NCBI GenBank assembly: GCA_902702965.1
Contig: CACRXP010000434.1
Location: 366,371-430,370 of the forward strand
Direction: 5' to 3'
Length of the DNA: 64,000 nucleotides
Source of the DNA: Spirometra erinaceieuropaei
Lineage: Eukaryota > Platyhelminthes > Cestoda > Diphyllobothriidea > Diphyllobothriidae
Below are positions 40,701-44,825 of this stretch, piece by piece; position 1 is the first letter of the stretch; each line of letters opens with the position of its first letter. Below the pieces are notes generated by a model. The model ran no database searches, was not told the DNA's origin, and was given only the letters and a program-made list of their open reading frames with translations. Position numbers and translations under genes: made by a program.

Positions 40701-43566
40701 ATTTTTCCGTGAACTAATATACTCTTAGTCAGACTCTAAACACACCTCATGGCGCTTCAAAATCTGCCAAAATATCTATGAATTACGTGAGCCTAGTAGT
40801 TATCTGGTGAATTCTAGATGAATTACTTAGGAAATCCTGCTTGGGCAGTCAACTTACTGTATCCGATTTGGTGGATTCCAGAAGTTGCAGTAGGTTGGGC
40901 GGGTAACTTGACCCAAATGTGATTAAACTCGCGTCGTCCGGCGGGGCCTCGTAGCATAAGTTGTTAGAGCCTTGGCTGTACTAAAGCTTTCCCCTTACTG
41001 CGTGGGTTCGAATCCCACCCAAGGCGCCGAGTTTTTCACAGTTGGGTCAATCTGAATAAAGATTCTTGTTCTTTGTAGTGAAGGCAATCTGTAACAGGTG
41101 ATAAACTCTACTCAATGCTTCAGAACTGCTGAACTGTTTTAACCACTACTGGCTCGCCATTGCTTCATCCTACTTCACCTAACGCTCCATTTCCTCTCTG
41201 TGCTTGCAGGCTGCTAAAAGAACCGTCATAAAATTTGTCGATGACAATGAGGAGGTCCAGCTGAGCAACGCCGGTTTGCCTGACGGTGAGTGAACATAGT
41301 AAACCACACTCATTCACCTCTACTGTGCTTTGTAAACCAAACTTGATTATTTTTGATCTTATTGACAACTCATTCGACTGCTTAGAATGTTTACCTTACT
41401 GTAGGTGGACCGTCTCGAGAAATTTTATCCAAATTTTGAGATGGTACCTTCATTAGGATGGGTTGCTTAAGTGAGGTTGTAATACTCATTATCGTGCAGC
41501 ATAATCTCAAGATGCTTCGGTCACGAAGGGCTGCCGGCTTTTTGGTTCGCTTCTTTACGGCCGCCTGCAAAAGCCAAGCTTGACAAACAACTCACTACTT
41601 AGGTAGCATGTGGCTCTACGTTGATTTTCGGTAGCTCTGTAAATTCAAATATCGCAAATAAGCTATCTCATGAAATGCCGACAGGAATATTAAAAAGTGT
41701 TCTCAACCCGAAATGATTACTAAGGTGTGGTTGTCATGTTAAGTACCACTTCGTGTAAGCTTAAAAAATATCAGTCACGCCAAGACCTTAGCTTAAGAAT
41801 CATCTTCTTATTGACTGCTGGCAAAAGTTTCACCTTATAAAAACTTACTACTTTAATAGCATGCATTTTGTCCTCGAGTTTGGGCATCGAGATATATATT
41901 TTGCAGGAAATATGCTCAAAAACATCCTTTCTCATACTCTTTCGATTGTAAATAATGTCTAATTCAACTCATGTACTCCAGTAAAAGGAATCCACTGGTT
42001 GAAGCTTTTTTGATTTAGACTGGAAGGAAAGAAGTGCGGCCTTATTCTGTCTATTGTTCAATTGTCTTGAGGAAAATTGTTTTGGCGGCGGTAGTACTGA
42101 CGAATTCCATTTTTGGCAGTGCTCAAAATGCGCCAACGTGCGGAAATGAACTTCAGTCTTAGTCATTTAGGCTGAAAACATCAATTTTTGGATAGTTCTT
42201 AAAGGACGGGGAGGTAAAGCCATGCGCATCTCAGAATCCAAAATCTATGGTAGGTGGGCAAACTCATGAAATGTCAACCGAAATTTCGAAATCCGCTTTC
42301 GTTTCGAAAAGATTAATTATGTAGGTTTGTAAAACTAGTCAGCCTGCAGCATAATTCTTCAATATTTCAGTTACCTCAGGATGCCGGCTTTCGAAGGAAT
42401 TTCCTTTCGGCTGCATGCAAAAACCACACTCTGTAAAAAATGACTACTCATGCAGCATAAATTTTTCTCATTGATTTTCGATGCTCCTAAAAGTTCAATT
42501 ATATTTCATAGAAAACATGCATAAAAATATTAAGTCTTTTGCTAATTCGGTAGATGTTTACGTCTTCTTTTTATTTTATACTCAAACGAGGGACATAATT
42601 CGGTTTTCAAAAACTTTTCCAATTCCCGAATAATTTTGAACCTGCTCTAACGTTACACCTGGATTGAGGGTTTCCAAACTACAAGCCGTATATTTTCCGC
42701 GCACGGAAAATCACATTTCTCTACGGCATTAAGCGGAGACCATGTGAGATTCATAAAATTTAGCATTGGATTTGATCCCTATTGTTAACTTTACTAGCCA
42801 CATTGGTAAATGCAGAGACATGACGATTTATGAACGGACATTTCACGGTATTAAAAATCTCACAATTAGAAGCGTTGTTAAAACAGAATTATACTCTTCC
42901 GTCGAGCATAAAATTGGAAGAAGACGGAAGTCACTACCGAATGAGCAAGAGCATGAATGTTATAATGCCTGTGTTCCATAAAATATAACTATATTTTCAG
43001 GGGCATCGAAAATCAATGAGAAAAAGGCCTGCTACGTATGCAATCAGTTTTTTACAGAGTGTAGTTTTTTGCTTGCAGCAGGGATAGTTCTTAAAAGAGG
43101 GGGAGGGAGGGGGGTAGAGCCAAATGCACCCCAGGATCCAAAATCTACAACTGCTGCTGCAAATCAACCGTTAGCCAAAAGGGGAAAAACGATTACTTTA
43201 CTGACCGTTGAGAATGCATTTTTAGTCCATATAGGTTTATGACCACATTTCCATTTAGAAATGCGAGACACTGAGTATGAATCAGAGGACAGCTCGGAAA
43301 AGGAGGAAGAAGAGGAGGAACCCGTGCAACGTTGTCCACCGAGAGTACTCTTCACGCGATTCGCCTTCGTCAGCCTTATGGTGTTGATGGTGGCTGTAAG
43401 TGTCTCCTGTCGACTACTGCTCGACTGGAGCGACTACTTTCCTTCCTACTGCCTCCTCAGAAATTCCTCCCTCCTCCCCATCCCCAAGCGCTCTGAACGA
43501 ATGGCGCGTCCTGAGGCCTTCCAGTGGTTACAACGTGACTGTATCGACATCTTACCATCTCAGTAA
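7533..43566 (+). CDS. MATE-family multidrug/organic cation antiporter (SLC47-like), 16 exons, 5' end missing
   Basis: Joined exons: 7533-7703, 7793-7841, 8767-8866, 9344-9386, 9428-9472, 9567-9664, 15526-15623, 20749-20862, 26258-26328, 31075-31183, 34238-34313, 34418-34487, 38552-38684, 39038-39132, 41210-41285, 43259-43566. Every junction is AG/GT and every phase agrees, giving 1656 nt (551 codons plus TAA). The translation follows animal MATE transporters from the end of TM1 to the last TM. Family knowledge: these are plasma-membrane proton-coupled exporters of organic cations and drugs. Visible residues include VFCGKLGKSEL (TM1-2 loop), GMEWW (Glu228), CESGN (Glu233), NNVESIVY (Glu257), FFDAI (Asp345) and GGIVRG. 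These positions correspond to the mammalian MATE1 carboxylates Glu273, Glu278, Glu300 and Glu389; the fourth is Asp here. A Glu run (about 464-470) precedes a final TM at about 484-504. Mammalian MATE1 is about 570 residues, so roughly 40-50 N-terminal residues lie upstream. No disabling change was seen. Confidence 0.9.
7793..7841 (+). CDS. MATE exon b
   Basis: A 49-nt exon between tttttatag and gtgagt, in phase 0 and out phase 1. It encodes TYGGSNKFRMGVQLQR, the equivalent of the conserved Q-T-Y-G...QR stretch after TM2 in MATE proteins. The preceding intron is only 89 bp. Confidence 0.88.
8767..8866 (+). CDS. MATE exon c (TM3)
   Basis: Lies between gactttcag and gtaagt, in phase 1 and out phase 2. 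It encodes a Cys-rich hydrophobic helix (ACCIIFLCCSPCIAIYIC) and then EPILLATGQPP, which fits MATE TM3 and the loop with its conserved Gln-Pro region. Confidence 0.88.
9344..9386 (+). CDS. MATE exon d
   Basis: A 43-nt exon between aatttcag and gtaaac, in phase 2 and out phase 0. It encodes SVAEYLLRLIPGLY, corresponding to the MATE TM4 start where an Ile/Ile-Pro-x-Leu motif is conserved. The next intron is only 41 bp. Confidence 0.85.
9428..9472 (+). CDS. MATE exon e
   Basis: A 45-nt exon, phase 0 both sides, between ctttcag and gtatgc. It encodes SLALYEILSKYVQSQ, the end of TM4 in MATE proteins (pattern L-Y-x-x-x-x-K-Y-x-x-x-Q). It is flanked by introns of 41 and 94 bp, in contrast to the multi-kb introns further on. 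Confidence 0.87.
9567..9664 (+). CDS. MATE exon f (TM5)
   Basis: Between acacag and gtaagt, in phase 0 and out phase 2. It encodes NKVLPPLIAGIFGIAANATS and continues with HYVLLFHVNMGLL. The V-L-P start, the small-residue helix with N-A and the following L-G match MATE TM5 and the loop to TM6. Confidence 0.9.
9836..10075 (+). mobile_element. tRNA-derived SINE, diverged
   Basis: agcctggtagtcatctgatg, the ggaatcc-type body and a tRNA-like head (gtgagcctcgatggccggag, then cattggctgtatccaag) appear in family order, though the B-box is lost. A PLE pLTR follows directly. Confidence 0.55.
10160..10200 (-). ncRNA. Hammerhead-like ribozyme core in PLE pLTR
   Basis: Minus strand: CTGATGA (10196-10190), an imperfect stem II (GGGCTC / GAATCC), GAAACGTC (10170-10163), then AGGCTAAT. 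All catalytic-core bases of a hammerhead (CUGANGA, GAAA, NUH = GUC) are present. Helix III is only the self-complementary ACGU. Stem II has mismatches. Confidence 0.6.
10203..10345 (+). mobile_element. Plus-strand PLE pLTR fragment facing the minus copy
   Basis: gatgatgggttcgggcagg then aatccaaaatgtcag is a mutated complement of the pLTR at 10100-10200, and the gatcgtgtccccttattcac end follows. The pair therefore forms a divergent inverted repeat with almost no spacer. Confidence 0.6.
10420..11082 (+). pseudogene. Penelope-like element C-terminal RT tail and GIY-YIG endonuclease, frameshifted
   Basis: Reading + frames gives RALPYVQNV, a stop, then VAVAHRPVASIRRQIMKPKD, GVVYRTWCSCGQSNYVEQTR and EVAAHSTRSSCTF...EILARG. 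These are the PLE landmarks: the end of the RT, then GIY-YIG with the degenerate G-V-V-Y...Y-V and the downstream Arg/His. A stop at about 10460 and a frameshift near 10775 (ILARGE then REPLESWFTGLQSINK in another frame) break it. Known role: PLE endonuclease that nicks the target for reverse transcription. Only the 3' part of the element is present; the core RT is missing. Confidence 0.85.
11082..11280 (+). mobile_element. PLE pseudo-LTR, plus orientation
   Basis: Follows the + PLE coding remnant. Contains a TATA-like tataaatac, then a decayed hammerhead core, then the shared gatcgtgtctccttcttcac end that is the complement of the minus pLTR at 11400-11480. pLTRs are the terminal repeats of Penelope elements. 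Confidence 0.7.
11158..11202 (+). ncRNA. Decayed hammerhead-like ribozyme core
   Basis: Reads ctgataa, a weak stem II, then gaatccgaaaggtcagg. CUGAUGA has become CUGAUAA and CGUC has become GGUC, so activity is unlikely. Useful as a marker of pLTR position and strand. Confidence 0.5.
11285..11400 (+). mobile_element. tRNA-derived SINE head fragment
   Basis: gggggcctcggtggctagag then cactggctgtatccaagtct matches 9995-10045, again followed by a minus-strand PLE pLTR. The SINE-plus-pLTR arrangement is therefore present twice. Confidence 0.55.
11476..11517 (-). ncRNA. Hammerhead-like ribozyme core in PLE pLTR
   Basis: Minus strand: CTGAGGA (11513-11507), a clean stem II (GGGTT / AACCC with loop CGAGTAGT), GAAACGTC (11487-11480), AGGTCAAT. 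A G in the variable N position is allowed in CUGANGA. Palindromic ACGU replaces a closed helix III. Confidence 0.68.
11537..11950 (-). CDS. PLE GIY-YIG C-terminal fragment, open frame
   Basis: The minus strand reads NGHTFKFDEAKILARGDNRV, then SRELLEAWFTGPQSINKC, then ENPLSYSVLRLCIGGVISHAGSA in one uninterrupted frame. It matches the + copy at 10700-11082 without that copy's frameshift. The GIY-YIG start and the RT are missing. A fragment of a dead element, not a host gene. Confidence 0.72.
   Translation of the reverse strand, partial: QSNNGHTFKFDEAKILARGDNRVSRELLEAWFTGPQSINKCNENPLSYSVLRLCIGGVISHAGSAQVNTFYNTRVGASDGRATITPTSNARDEIAAIGDSNVGHQKVITPSAKIPDEGGGYAVAWRLHPINIAVSCA
12005..12045 (-). ncRNA. 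Hammerhead-like core, mutated
   Basis: Minus strand: CTGATGG (12041-12035), stem II with GAATCC, then GAAACATC. The last core A has become G and the cleavage triplet is AUC, so this copy is probably weakened or dead. Confidence 0.5.
12350..13060. repeat. Probable very old palindromic-element remnant
   Basis: Blocks resembling tcatgcagcctaatctc and ctggctttcggacgagc occur near the left; the remainder is AT-rich without clear signal or coding frame. Confidence 0.3.
13120..13260 (-). mobile_element. Solo PLE pLTR fragment with hammerhead-like core
   Basis: Minus strand around 13243-13210: CTGATGA, stem II GGATT/AATCC with loop TGAGTGGG, GAAACGTC, AAAATAAT. The core is intact. Surrounding sequence has the aacaagagcctgatta block seen beside the other pLTR cores (complement of caggctc). 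No PLE coding is attached. Confidence 0.62.
13207..13248 (-). ncRNA. Hammerhead-like ribozyme core, intact core bases
   Basis: CTGATGA at 13243-13237, 5-bp stem II, GAAACGTC at 13217-13210. It satisfies CUGANGA, GAAA and GUC. Helix I around it is short or imperfect. Confidence 0.66.
13289..14258. mobile_element. Family A palindromic element, right end lost
   Basis: Starts cagtagatgtgctaactc and has the standard family A arms; the right arm stops at gcatgcagccgaa. It lies in the MATE intron between exons f and g, downstream of a PLE remnant. Confidence 0.8.
14340..14655. repeat. Decayed half of a palindromic A/B-like element
   Basis: Shares in order the ggagtataaaattaaaa, ggacattaaaagtcaaaa, aaggcgcattgaaaa and tactgcatggtaatca blocks with families A/B, at low identity. 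Confidence 0.5.
15105..15150. promoter_or_regulatory. Inverted CCAAT-box pair in a dispersed repeat
   Basis: accaatcagcg and cactgattggct face each other about 20 bp apart. CCAAT boxes are NF-Y sites in animals. The same arrangement recurs in other repeats of this window, so this may be a retroelement promoter relic rather than a host promoter. Confidence 0.4.
15526..15623 (+). CDS. MATE exon g (TM6)
   Basis: Between cttgtag and gtatgc, in phase 2 and out phase 1. It encodes LGSAFAQSLGFMTEALALLA and then YVIFSGVYRKTWNG. The G-S-A start and the aromatic W-x-G at the end match MATE TM6 and the following cytoplasmic loop. The 5.9-kb intron before it is largely PLE and palindromic-element remnants. 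Confidence 0.88.
15880..16040 (+). repeat. Dispersed repeat C copy
   Basis: agacttgcaccacatctacc, gcactcgcactcccctcacc, gagtcaagataaagtcggga and tctacgcgtaccacacac occur in the consensus order. Confidence 0.65.
17005..17190 (+). repeat. Dispersed repeat C copy
   Basis: agacttgcggagcatctacc, tggtgtcgagatgatgtccc and cagaccacgcgtcacacac in family order, then a gtaccggctttcacagaac block also present at 26730. Confidence 0.62.
17685..18108. repeat. Inverted 67-bp repeats flanking a SINE
   Basis: 17687-17755 (gaccgatcattcttacgga-type, with cactcgtt) and 18040-18106 (its complement with gtgagttccgtaagaatgat) bracket the SINE at 17835-18010. Part of the motif, tcaccgatcgttc, also precedes the SINE tail at 29670, suggesting it belongs to a larger composite element. 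Confidence 0.65.
17835..18010 (+). mobile_element. Second tRNA-derived SINE family
   Basis: The head has A-box tggactagtggttagaggcg and B-box gcgagttcgaggctcggg; the tail has gggcttgggtatggctggct, gacgacggctaataagccat and ctagtctttgtcggtaataa. The tail recurs alone at 29684-29785 and the whole, inverted, at 21570-21725. Confidence 0.75.
18318..19294. mobile_element. Family B palindromic element
   Basis: Bounded by cagtgcgtgaccgatctc and gaggtcggtcacgcgatg, each next to TA. 977 bp, non-coding, in the MATE intron g-h. One terminal base pair has changed relative to other copies. Confidence 0.85.
19300..20745. other. MATE intron g-h, mostly unique AT-rich sequence
   Basis: After the family B element the sequence shows no repeat or coding signal I can name, up to the acceptor before 20749. 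Confidence 0.4.
20749..20862 (+). CDS. MATE exon h (TM7, conserved Glu pair)
   Basis: Between gcgttag and gtacgt, phase 1 both sides. It encodes MRIELWHDWGTWMRLGIAGL then IMSGMEWWVCESGNLVAG. The M-E-W-W and E-x-G motif is the hallmark of eukaryotic MATE TM7; the two Glu correspond to mammalian MATE1 Glu273 and Glu278, needed for cation binding and transport. Confidence 0.93.
21570..21728 (-). mobile_element. Second tRNA-derived SINE family, minus copy
   Basis: On the minus strand cgtggcgcaatggttagagcg then gcgagttcgagcctcgggg, followed by ttgggtatggctgactaatg and gtctttgtccgtcatgc. The head has the usual A- and B-box spacing. Confidence 0.72.
22686..23656. mobile_element. Family A palindromic element in tandem duplication unit 1
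   Basis: Begins cagtaggtgggctaactc after TA and ends gagttagcccacctactg; the following bases are CA rather than TA. 971 bp. Carried within the first unit of the 1.5-kb tandem duplication. Confidence 0.87.
24225..25218. mobile_element. Family A palindromic element in tandem duplication unit 2
   Basis: Begins gagtaggtgggctaactc and ends gagttagcccacctactg. It is closer to the 22686-23656 copy than to the other A copies, as expected if both arose by duplication of one insertion. Confidence 0.87.
25255..25450 (-). other. Coding-like minus-strand stretch in MATE intron
   Basis: The minus strand reads GHGRTFKSDPEEDEQLEVSA and RGTGFCTEWRKNMLEQVLAA after a possible gtcgtagcag acceptor near 25425. 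It has codon-like composition unlike the AT-rich surroundings, but no family was recognised and it abuts the right edge of the tandem duplication. Confidence 0.22.
26258..26328 (+). CDS. MATE exon i (start of TM8)
   Basis: Between aattcag and gtaagt, in phase 1 and out phase 0. It encodes ILSERELAVQTILNNVESIV and ends YFV. Glu in NNVES aligns with mammalian MATE1 Glu300. The 5.4-kb intron upstream contains the 1.5-kb tandem duplication. Confidence 0.9.
26575..26765 (+). repeat. Dispersed repeat C copy
   Basis: cagacttgtgaagcacctac, gcactcta, gatgaccggaggtgtgc, gtctacacgtgccgagtaag and aggctttcacagagggcgg in order. Confidence 0.62.
26805..27655 (-). pseudogene. CR1-like LINE 3' end (RT C-terminus and 3' UTR)
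   Basis: The minus strand reads LKKDYKLLERVQRRATKIVK, VPLEYRQIQGDLIQAFRIL, then RYRLDVRKYSFSQRVVGAWN and ETFKQRLDVYL. This L-E-R-V-Q-R-R-A-T-K ... R-x-x-x-F-x-x-R-V-V-x-x-W-N-x-L-P tail is typical of CR1-group LINEs in flatworms. Frames are broken at least once (about 27385). The 3' UTR-like block at 26805-26880 recurs at 40450 and 54600. Confidence 0.8.
27799..28395 (+). pseudogene. Unrecognised open region with one stop, possible retrocopy
   Basis: One frame stays open for about 198 codons apart from a TAG at 28102-28104. It is Ser/Lys-rich, e.g. KPLPKRLPKTHENELAFSSK and RRADRKLPFSSVFVGKYLKG. No family was recognised, no splice sites are needed, and a short CTC run encodes poly-Ser. It may be a piece of a processed pseudogene, a repeat or chance. 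Confidence 0.3.
28647..28690 (-). ncRNA. Hammerhead-like ribozyme core, left arm of hairpin
   Basis: Minus strand: CTGACGA (28685-28679), 6-bp perfect stem II GGATTC/GAATCC with loop GAGTGA, GAAACGTC (28659-28652), AGGCCAAT. Core bases are complete. Helix I may pair GTCT with AGGC. Confidence 0.7.
28942..28984 (+). ncRNA. Hammerhead-like ribozyme core, right arm of hairpin, mutated
   Basis: CTGATGA (28946-28952), perfect stem II GGATTC/GAATCC, GAAATTTC (28972-28979). CG of the palindromic helix III became TT, leaving UUC instead of GUC, so cleavage is doubtful. Confidence 0.58.
29655..29790 (+). mobile_element. Second SINE family, tail only
   Basis: cacttcgggcttgggtatgg through ctttgtcggtaatatcattc matches the tail at 17910-18000. 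The tRNA-like head is absent, and gggggcgctcaccgatcgtt precedes it as at 17680. Confidence 0.65.
30115..30930. mobile_element. Foldback element with ~240-bp arms
   Basis: 30146-30395 and 30688-30923 are reverse complements (tgcataacacagataacaag against cttgttatctgtgttatgca; ggtcctcgtatactgcacg against cgtgcagtatacgaggacc), with a 290-bp unrelated centre. A third, single copy is at 62672-62800. Non-coding; ends 145 bp before MATE exon j. Confidence 0.75.
31075..31183 (+). CDS. MATE exon j (TM8-TM9)
   Basis: Between a T-rich tract ending ttttttcag and gtaagt, in phase 0 and out phase 1. It encodes FPLGFALATTIRIGQYLGAN and then DSTTPRATACVGFIAV. The P-x-G-F-x-x-A-x-x-x-R-x-G-x-x-L-G-A motif is highly diagnostic of MATE proteins. 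Confidence 0.93.
31584..31612 (+). repeat. (GA)n dinucleotide repeat
   Basis: Short GA run with T interruptions, just before the second-lineage PLE remnant. Confidence 0.85.
31702..32092 (-). pseudogene. Second PLE lineage, GIY-YIG fragment
   Basis: The minus strand reads GNRIFTTIETNVFYRIPCTN, CSCMYVGNRVHYLSTRVTEH and RRDLLSLVLARALE. The V-F-Y-R-I-P-C-x-x-C-x-x-x-Y-V-G...R...EH spacing is that of PLE GIY-YIG domains. The frame stays open to 31702 but the end is not family-like. The open frame also runs backwards through the adjacent pLTR hairpin, so no real start is visible. Confidence 0.7.
32133..32176 (-). ncRNA. Hammerhead-like core, second family, left arm
   Basis: Minus strand: CAGAAGA, stem II GGGTAG/CTACTC, GAAACGTC, GGACC. 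The U of CUGA is mutated to A here, while the partner arm keeps it. Confidence 0.5.
32218..32262 (+). ncRNA. Hammerhead-like core, second family, right arm
   Basis: CTGAAGA (32221-32227), stem II GGGTAG with CTACTC, GAAAAGTC (32250-32257), GGACC. CUGAAGA is a legal CUGANGA. Helix III CG has become AG. Each arm has lost a different key base, so the ancestor combined CTGAAGA and GAAACGTC. Confidence 0.55.
32890..33075 (+). pseudogene. PLE GIY-YIG fragment
   Basis: Reads HETPLTRVIYSIPCFTCCCV, YFDHLGRR and EHEPAICRCDALSLAFSH. It has the V-I-Y-x-I-P-C...C-V-Y...G-R-R...EH...RRD-A-L-S-L pattern with several changed residues (Y-V-G is now Y-F-D). A short dead fragment, related to the 31.7-kb copy but in the opposite strand. 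Confidence 0.65.
33110..34230. other. MATE intron j-k, right part, nothing recognised
   Basis: Mostly AT-rich sequence after the PLE fragment, with no coding or structural signal. Confidence 0.4.
34238..34313 (+). CDS. MATE exon k (TM9-TM10 loop)
   Basis: Between aacttctag and gtatgt, in phase 1 and out phase 2. It encodes LTSAVVSVVLLTSLRFEIPK and IFSNDP. The I-F-S/T-x-D motif after a hydrophobic helix is conserved in MATE proteins. Confidence 0.87.
34418..34487 (+). CDS. MATE exon l (TM10, Asp at fourth carboxylate)
   Basis: Between tgctttag and gtgagt, in phase 2 and out phase 0; the upstream intron is 104 bp. It encodes PGVLEMTSQYFPSVIAFQFF followed by DAIN. The F-D-A aligns without gaps to F-E-A of mammalian MATE1 (Glu389), so Asp replaces Glu here, as is common in plant and fungal MATEs. 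Confidence 0.9.
35163..36005. mobile_element. Family A palindromic element, right end lost
   Basis: The left end, after TA, is cagtaggtgagctaactc. The right arm stops after gccggcattctgagataacc. It lies in the MATE intron between exons l and m. Confidence 0.82.
36473..37464. mobile_element. Family B palindromic element, complete
   Basis: TA-cagtgcgtgacctatctc at the left and gagataggtcacgcactg-TA at the right. 992 bp with arms of roughly 390 bp and a unique loop. One of the best preserved copies in the window. Confidence 0.9.
37542..38508. mobile_element. Family B palindromic element next to MATE exon m
   Basis: TA-cagtgcgtgatcgacctc at the left and gagatcggtcacgcactg-TA at the right, 967 bp. 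It starts only 77 bp after the previous B copy and ends 43 bp before the exon at 38552, so the exon's branch-point region is squeezed into that gap or lies in the element. Confidence 0.9.
38552..38684 (+). CDS. MATE exon m (TM10-TM11)
   Basis: Between tacttttcag and gtacgt, in phase 0 and out phase 1. It encodes GINGGIVRGVGKQKIGAVV, then a Cys-rich helix and LMFLTPLGVSG. G-G-x-x-R-G-x-G-x-Q-x-x-G-A is the TM10/11 MATE signature. A family-B palindromic element ends only 43 bp upstream of this exon. Confidence 0.93.
39038..39132 (+). CDS. MATE exon n (TM12)
   Basis: Between tccacag and gtaagt, in phase 1 and out phase 0. It encodes FWWGLSMGSFVQSIVYTTLC then ARIDWAKECER. The G-x-x-x-G-x-x-x-Q helix followed by a D/N-W-x-K motif is typical of the last conserved MATE helix. 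The next intron holds the tRNA-like SINE cluster. Confidence 0.91.
39534..39618 (+). repeat. Best-preserved tRNA-like head of the SINE family
   Basis: 85 nt with acceptor, D, anticodon-like (ggct gcgctaa agcc) and T arms (gtgggttcgaatcccac). Position 33 is C rather than T and there is one acceptor mismatch, and it is embedded in a SINE unit, so it is called a SINE head and not a working tRNA-Ser gene. Confidence 0.7.
40448..40600 (-). repeat. CR1-like LINE 3' UTR fragment
   Basis: tttagggtaatagacattgc then ctttgaaggccctatcgaaa matches the UTR block beside the LINE tails at 26.8 and 54.6 kb. No coding sequence attached. Confidence 0.55.
41210..41285 (+). CDS. MATE exon o (cytoplasmic tail)
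   Basis: Between tgcttgcag and gtgagt, in phase 0 and out phase 1. It encodes AAKRTVIKFVDDNEEVQLSN and AGLPD. It begins with A-A/basic as in the tail after the last core MATE helix; the rest is poorly conserved in the family. Called mainly from its splice sites and phase. Confidence 0.78.
41403..41900. repeat. Decayed palindromic-element arms
   Basis: Two left-type ends occur in series (ctgtaggtggaccgtctc and aagctatctcatgaaatg), each followed by the conserved order of blocks including gtgcagcataatctc. This is an older relative of families A/B between MATE exons o and p. Confidence 0.5.
42246..43078. mobile_element. Family A palindromic element flanked by 60-bp direct repeats
   Basis: The left end is taggtgggcaaactcatg and the right arm ends at cttgcagcaggg. 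Sequences 42190-42248 and 43083-43150 (both with gatagttcttaaa and atccaaaatcta) are direct copies bracketing it. It lies in the last MATE intron. Confidence 0.78.
43259..43566 (+). CDS. MATE terminal exon p (acidic tail and last TM)
   Basis: The acceptor is ccatttag, in phase 1, open to TAA at 43564. It encodes an acidic stretch (EDSSEKEEEEEEP), a hydrophobic helix around FAFVSLMVLMVAVSV, and then a tail ending ILPSQ. Mammalian MATEs also end with an extra C-terminal helix. A gtaagt inside the exon (43396) and a pyrimidine-rich ctcag (43459-43460) could define a 65-bp intron; splicing it would end the protein at TGA 43494-43496. The unspliced form keeps the helix intact and is preferred. Confidence 0.75.
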
Positions 43567-43569
43567 TCA

Positions 43570-44825
43570 CATATATGCTAAAATAATTACATTTGTCTGT
43601 CTCATGTAACGAAAGGGGTGCATGGACGTTTTATAGGGGGCAACGGTCAAAAGTCCGTGCGTGGCGAGTAAGGAAGTTCAAGGTTGTCCTCGTAGGTGGG
43701 TGTAGGCGCGAGTTGCGCCTTAGTTGGCTAACAGACGGAGCAGACTTGACGTAAATGGGAATGTTCTTACGAACTATCCAGGTATATCTCACAAGCCCCT
43801 AGCCTTAAAGGCCGCAAGTAAAACTGAGCAGTGAATAGTTTAGAGATTCTGAACGTTAAGTAACCTGACAACAGAACACGACAGCAAAGCAAGCCAGCAA
43901 GGCAGGTTGTACAGTTGTTTTGTTTTTCGTCACATTCAAACAAGCAATGCGGGCAAAGTAAAGGGGACCAAATTATCAAAGGAAAATTAGTCCGGTACCT
44001 CGCCACAGACTCGCGTCACGTGCACCTCACTGTCTCACTTCCCCCACCGTGGGCCTCCCGACCAGGGATGCGCATGAGCCTAGAAGTTGACGGAGCTTAG
44101 CAGCTGGCCTACATGTCACACATACAACGCTCTACGCTAATACGTGATTCCATAATCACAGGCAGTAAAAAAAACACACCACTCAGGGGGCGAGACGGCT
44201 TGCGCATGAGCTCACTGATAGTGAGGTTGACTTTCGTAGCATTTCACTCACACCGTATTCCTACACAACATCAACCGTGTTCTGATTAAGAGGCGAGGTC
44301 AATACAAGTGGACGAGTTGTGGAAGAAAGCACAATCCAGCCCGTCTACGCGTGCCACGCACGACCTGACCCCGTGGCACCAGACTTTAAATGGAGGGGGC
44401 TCAGCGTCGTACCTGAAATAGCTCAGACGAAAAAACATTAGTAAAAGAGGGATACGGAAAAACTGACACATGGTGTCCATGGCACCTGATGTAGACGGGA
44501 GAGACAGGTGGTGAGGCCTGGGGAGGGCAGAAGCAAATAAGCTTGCGGTTCGGAGCAGAGGAATGTGGTACAGAGGAGACGGAAGAGCAGGAAGGTTGCC
44601 GGCTTGACTAGGTCTACACTCGTCAGATTAAAGCTTCATGGCACCACGGGCAAGAACTCGGTTAGAGACCATGGTGTACATCAAGTCCCAAGAAGCTGTC
44701 TATTATTCTTGCAATGTAACGTCTCGCACGCTCTGGTAAAAAAAACTAACTTACTAAAACTGCACATTACAGCACTCTGACAGTCTGGCAGCTAGAATAT
44801 TGTGCGTGGACCAATGTTGACTAGC
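43570..44825. other. Intergenic region after the MATE gene
   Basis: No canonical aataaa signal lies close after the stop at 43566. Only fragments of repeat C (gcccgtctacgcgtgccac at 44340) were recognised. Confidence 0.4.

Larger units (their letters stand above)
39213..41060. mobile_element. Cluster of five tRNA-like SINE copies in MATE intron
   Basis: Heads lie at about 39230-39320 (+, rearranged 5' part), 39534-39618 (+), 39838-39918 (-), 40312-40400 (+) and 40946-41030 (+). Typical head: A-box tagctcaagtggttagagcg, B-box gggttcgaatccc, 7 of 8 acceptor pairs (ggggcctc/gaggcgcc) and a long variable region as in class II (Ser/Leu) tRNAs. The linking body is about 215 bp and the same in each. 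Repeated heads and bodies suggest unequal exchange as well as insertion. Confidence 0.8.
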
